64,000 bases of DNA from Owenweeksia sp965229445 (GTDB lineage Bacteria; Bacteroidota; Bacteroidia; Flavobacteriales; Schleiferiaceae), in contig OZ245876.1 of assembly GCA_965229445.1 (NCBI GenBank), positions 2,604,001 through 2,668,000 of the forward strand, in the 5' to 3' direction. Positions 62,008-64,000 of the stretch are shown in pieces. Both the position numbers and the translations under genes were made by a program. Positions within the stretch are counted from its first letter, which is position 1. Every line of letters starts with the position of its first letter. Below the pieces are notes generated by a model. The model did not search any database, was not told where the DNA came from, and saw only the letters and a list, made by a program, of their open reading frames with translations.

Positions 62008-62975
62008 TATCCTACATTTTTACCTCCAAAAAAGCTGTCCACAAATTCTTCCTTGTTAAATACCTGCAGGTCATCCACTCCTTCTCCCACACCAATGTAC
62101 TTAACGGGAATTTGGAATTGATCTGAAACACCAATAACCACGCCACCCTTGGCGGTACCATCCAGTTTGGTGAGTGCCAGGGCAGTCACCTCAGTAGCGG
62201 CGGTAAACTGCTTGGCCTGTTCAATCGCGTTTTGTCCGGTTGAAGCATCCAAAACCAGTAGTACTTCATGAGGAGCATCTGGGATTTGTTTTTGCATCAC
62301 TCGCTTAATCTTAGATAGTTCATTCATGAGGTTCACCTTATTGTGCAGGCGACCGGCAGTATCAATTAATACCACATCCGCCTTTTGAGCTACTGCAGTT
62401 TGCAGGGTTTCAAAGGCTACCGATGCAGGATCCGCACCCATGCCTTGTGTTACGATCGGTACATCAGTTCTGTCACTCCATATTTTGAGCTGATCCACCG
62501 CTGCTGCCCGAAAGGTATCGGCCGCACCAAGCATAACCTTTAATCCCGTTCTTTTAAACTGAGCGGCTAACTTTCCGATGGTGGTAGTTTTACCTACTCC
62601 GTTTACCCCTACTACCATAATTACATAGGGGCCTTGCGTAGCTGAAATGCTAAAATCTACCGGGTCTTCATCTCCGGTTTCGGCCAGCAATCCTGCTATC
62701 TCTTCACGCAATATCTGATTGAGCTCCTTGGTACCCATATACTTGTCTCTCGAAACCCGCTCCTCAATTCGTTCTATGATCTTAATGGTGGTATTGACCC
62801 CAACATCTGAAGTAACCAGTACTTCTTCCAGTTGGTCAAGCACATCTTCATCTACTTTATCCTTTCCGGCAATAGCACGCGAGAGTTTACCGAACATACT
62901 CTCCTTGGATTTCTCCAATCCCTGATCAAGTTTCTCCTTTTTGTCTTTTGAAAATAGTTTACCCAGAATTCCCAT
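62007..62975 (-). CDS. ftsY: Signal recognition particle receptor FtsY
   Basis: SRP receptor GTPase that brings ribosomes to SecYEG. 322 residues from the ATG at 62973-62975 (MGILGKLFSKDKK); a start at 63002 would add nine. N domain ~20-105, then the G domain: GVNGVGKTTTIGKLA, DTAGRLHNKVNLM, LALTKLDGTAKGG. A lysine-rich N-terminal tail replaces the long acidic domain of E. coli, normal for Bacteroidota. It is followed by the exported protein and rimO. Confidence 0.96.
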   Translation of the reverse strand: MGILGKLFSKDKKEKLDQGLEKSKESMFGKLSRAIAGKDKVDEDVLDQLEEVLVTSDVGVNTTIKIIERIEERVSRDKYMGTKELNQILREEIAGLLAETGDEDPVDFSISATQGPYVIMVVGVNGVGKTTTIGKLAAQFKRTGLKVMLGAADTFRAAAVDQLKIWSDRTDVPIVTQGMGADPASVAFETLQTAVAQKADVVLIDTAGRLHNKVNLMNELSKIKRVMQKQIPDAPHEVLLVLDASTGQNAIEQAKQFTAATEVTALALTKLDGTAKGGVVIGVSDQFQIPVKYIGVGEGVDDLQVFNKEEFVDSFFGGKNVG

Positions 62976-63053
62976 GCTAAATCTATTTGTTTGATTGCCC
63001 AAGGCAGTTGGCCTGAATAAAATTACAGGATTGCCTGTGGACTTCTATAAATG

Positions 63054-63084
63054 AAAAAGCCGCCACGCTTGGCGTGACGGCTTT
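63054..63084 (-). terminator. Terminator after the rpmB-rpmG-DUF4295 operon
   Basis: Read on the minus strand, arms AAAGCCG/CGGCTTT with an inner CACGC/GCGTG stem, a TTG/CAA loop and one C-A mismatch, followed by a short U run. It ends the operon that includes the DUF4295 gene (stop at 63107) and lies 79 bp before the ftsY start. Confidence 0.75.
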
Positions 63085-63106
63085 GAAAATTATTTATGGT
63101 AGGCGC

Positions 63107-63259
63107 TTAACCTTTAAGGAAGTCGTTGATGTGCTCCTTGTTCACCACTTTCTCCTCAAAGCTGTACGCTCCGCTCTTTGGACTCTTAACCATTTTAATC
63201 ACCTTAGTGAATTGGGCAGAGTCTCCAGATTTTAGTGTTGCTACTACTTTCTTAGCCAT
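63107..63259 (-). CDS. DUF4295 small basic protein
   Basis: 50 residues, too short for most gene finders: starts MAKKVVATLKSGDSAQFTK and ends KEHINDFLKG. The Lys-rich, MAKK start and its place right after rpmG are typical of DUF4295 of Bacteroidota, probably ribosome-associated; function unknown. It is followed by a terminator. Confidence 0.88.
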   Translation of the reverse strand: MAKKVVATLKSGDSAQFTKVIKMVKSPKSGAYSFEEKVVNKEHINDFLKG

Positions 63260-63275
63260 GTCTCAAATACTTTTA

Positions 63276-63458
63276 TTACTTAATTTCTTTGTGAACGGTC
63301 ATCTTCTTGAGAATGGGGTTGTACTTTTTCAACTCCAAACGATCAGGAGAATTCTTCTTGTTCTTAGTAGTGATATAACGGCTAGTGCCGGGCATGCCAG
63401 ACTCCTTATGCTCTGTACATTCCATTATCACCTGTACACGGTTTCCTTTCTTAGCCAT
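63276..63458 (-). CDS. rpmG: 50S ribosomal protein L33
   Basis: 60 residues, basic. MAKKGNRVQVIMECTEHKES and RYITTKNKKNSPDRLELKKYNP are the L33 pattern. Only one cysteine is present, so it is a zinc-free form. It is 11 bp after rpmB and 16 bp before the DUF4295 gene. Confidence 0.95.
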   Translation of the reverse strand: MAKKGNRVQVIMECTEHKESGMPGTSRYITTKNKKNSPDRLELKKYNPILKKMTVHKEIK

Positions 63459-63469
63459 GTCTCAATTTA

Positions 63470-63709
63470 TTATTTAGTCAGAAATCCTTTGGCGCGTGCT
63501 TCTTTAATCACGGCGCTGATTCCCTTCTTATTAATATCCTTAAGAGCCGAGGTTGACACTTTCAACGTAATCCACTTGTCCTCTTCAGGAATGTAAAAAC
63601 GCTTCTTGGTTAGGTTAACGTTAAATTTTCTTTTGTTCTTCTTGTTTGAGAAAGACACATGGTTTCCGGTAACTGCCTTCTTTCCCGTTAATTCACAAAC
63701 TCTAGACAT
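63470..63709 (-). CDS. rpmB: 50S ribosomal protein L28
   Basis: 79 residues from the ATG at 63707-63709 (MSRVCELTGKKAVTGNHVSFSNKKNKRKF), the normal L28 start; the upstream Met at 63736 would add nine atypical residues. LKVSTSALKDINKKGI is the C-terminal family pattern. First gene of the rpmB-rpmG-DUF4295 operon, with 59 bp between its start and the cinA stop. Confidence 0.95.
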   Translation of the reverse strand: MSRVCELTGKKAVTGNHVSFSNKKNKRKFNVNLTKKRFYIPEEDKWITLKVSTSALKDINKKGISAVIKEARAKGFLTK

Positions 63710-63768
63710 ATACTCTGCTCTTTTTTGGGTCTGCAAAAATAGTTAAACTTTTTCAGACCAGAGAATTG

Positions 63769-64000
63769 CTACTCATTTTTTTGAATCTCTCTTCGCAAAA
63801 GATTTAAGGCGGTTACTGAAGTTTTCTGAATATTGCGTGTGCGATTACGGCCCATCTTATAAAACCAGGCTTTGGCACGCACAGGACCTGCAATGGCGAT
63901 CCAAACGCTTCCTACCGGGTATTCCTTTGTTCCGCCGTCTGGTCCGGCTATACCAGTGGTTGATACAGCGTAATCTGCTCCAAATAAAACTCTTGCCTTT
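63769..64000 (-). CDS. cinA: CinA family protein, C-terminal part (partial)
   Basis: The last 77 codons, cut by the right edge. AVSTTGIAGPDGGTKEYPVGSVWIAI is the nicotinamide-nucleotide amidohydrolase (CinA/PncC) motif, with the conserved STTGIAGPDGGT loop. The rest of the protein, including any N-terminal MoaB-like domain, lies outside. It is upstream of rpmB on the same strand. Confidence 0.88.
   Translation of the reverse strand, partial: KARVLFGADYAVSTTGIAGPDGGTKEYPVGSVWIAIAGPVRAKAWFYKMGRNRTRNIQKTSVTALNLLRREIQKNE

Overview
The window looks like a chromosomal segment of a marine-type Bacteroidota bacterium, probably Flavobacteriia and close to the Cryomorphaceae/Schleiferiaceae. The signs are a six-gene Na+-NQR operon, a type IX secretion plug protein and a secreted protein with a type IX C-terminal sorting domain, a split transketolase, Sua5-type TsaC, the DUF3667, DUF5103 and DUF4295 families, promoters of the TTG-N17/18-TAnnTTTG type, and few Shine-Dalgarno sequences. 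No insertion sequence, prophage or CRISPR array was seen. Both ends cut a gene: nqrF on the left and cinA on the right.

Layout. 1-5020: nqrA-F on the minus strand. 5177-8472: T9SS plug protein, a DUF3667 membrane protein and sua5. 8473-9058: a gene-free, hairpin-rich repeat mosaic. 9059-17759: lptB and tatC (minus), then recQ, rfbC, a lytic transglycosylase and uvrA (plus). About 18.5-38.6 kb: an exopolysaccharide region with three minus-strand GT2 enzymes; a plus-strand operon with an unknown exported protein, an O-antigen ligase/polymerase, a GT2 and an asparagine synthase-like amidotransferase; a minus-strand operon of sigma-54 regulator, Hpt, receiver, receiver-sugar transferase fusion, half-length TolC-like protein and Wzc-like protein; then GT4, methyltransferase, sulfotransferase and one more glycosyltransferase. 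38.6-46.3 kb: secreted LVIVD-repeat protein, parC, a small membrane protein, parE and ychF. 46.5-51.4 kb: transketolase halves flanking a secreted vWA protein, then an ECF sigma factor with a membrane protein and a Spy-like periplasmic protein. 51.4-51.9 kb: an intact tRNA-His between two broken copies with palindromic insertions. 52-64 kb: lipoprotein, MDR oxidoreductase, GT4, bshB1, ndk, DUF721, recF, TPR protein, ribH, rimO, exported protein, ftsY, DUF4295 protein, rpmG, rpmB and cinA.

The most interesting parts are: (a) the exopolysaccharide initiation operon, where phosphorelay parts are co-transcribed with, and in one case fused to, the priming sugar transferase; (b) the rearranged tRNA-His locus; (c) the vWA gene inside the transketolase operon; (d) a RecQ without its zinc-binding cysteines. 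All function calls come from reading motifs; no database search was run.
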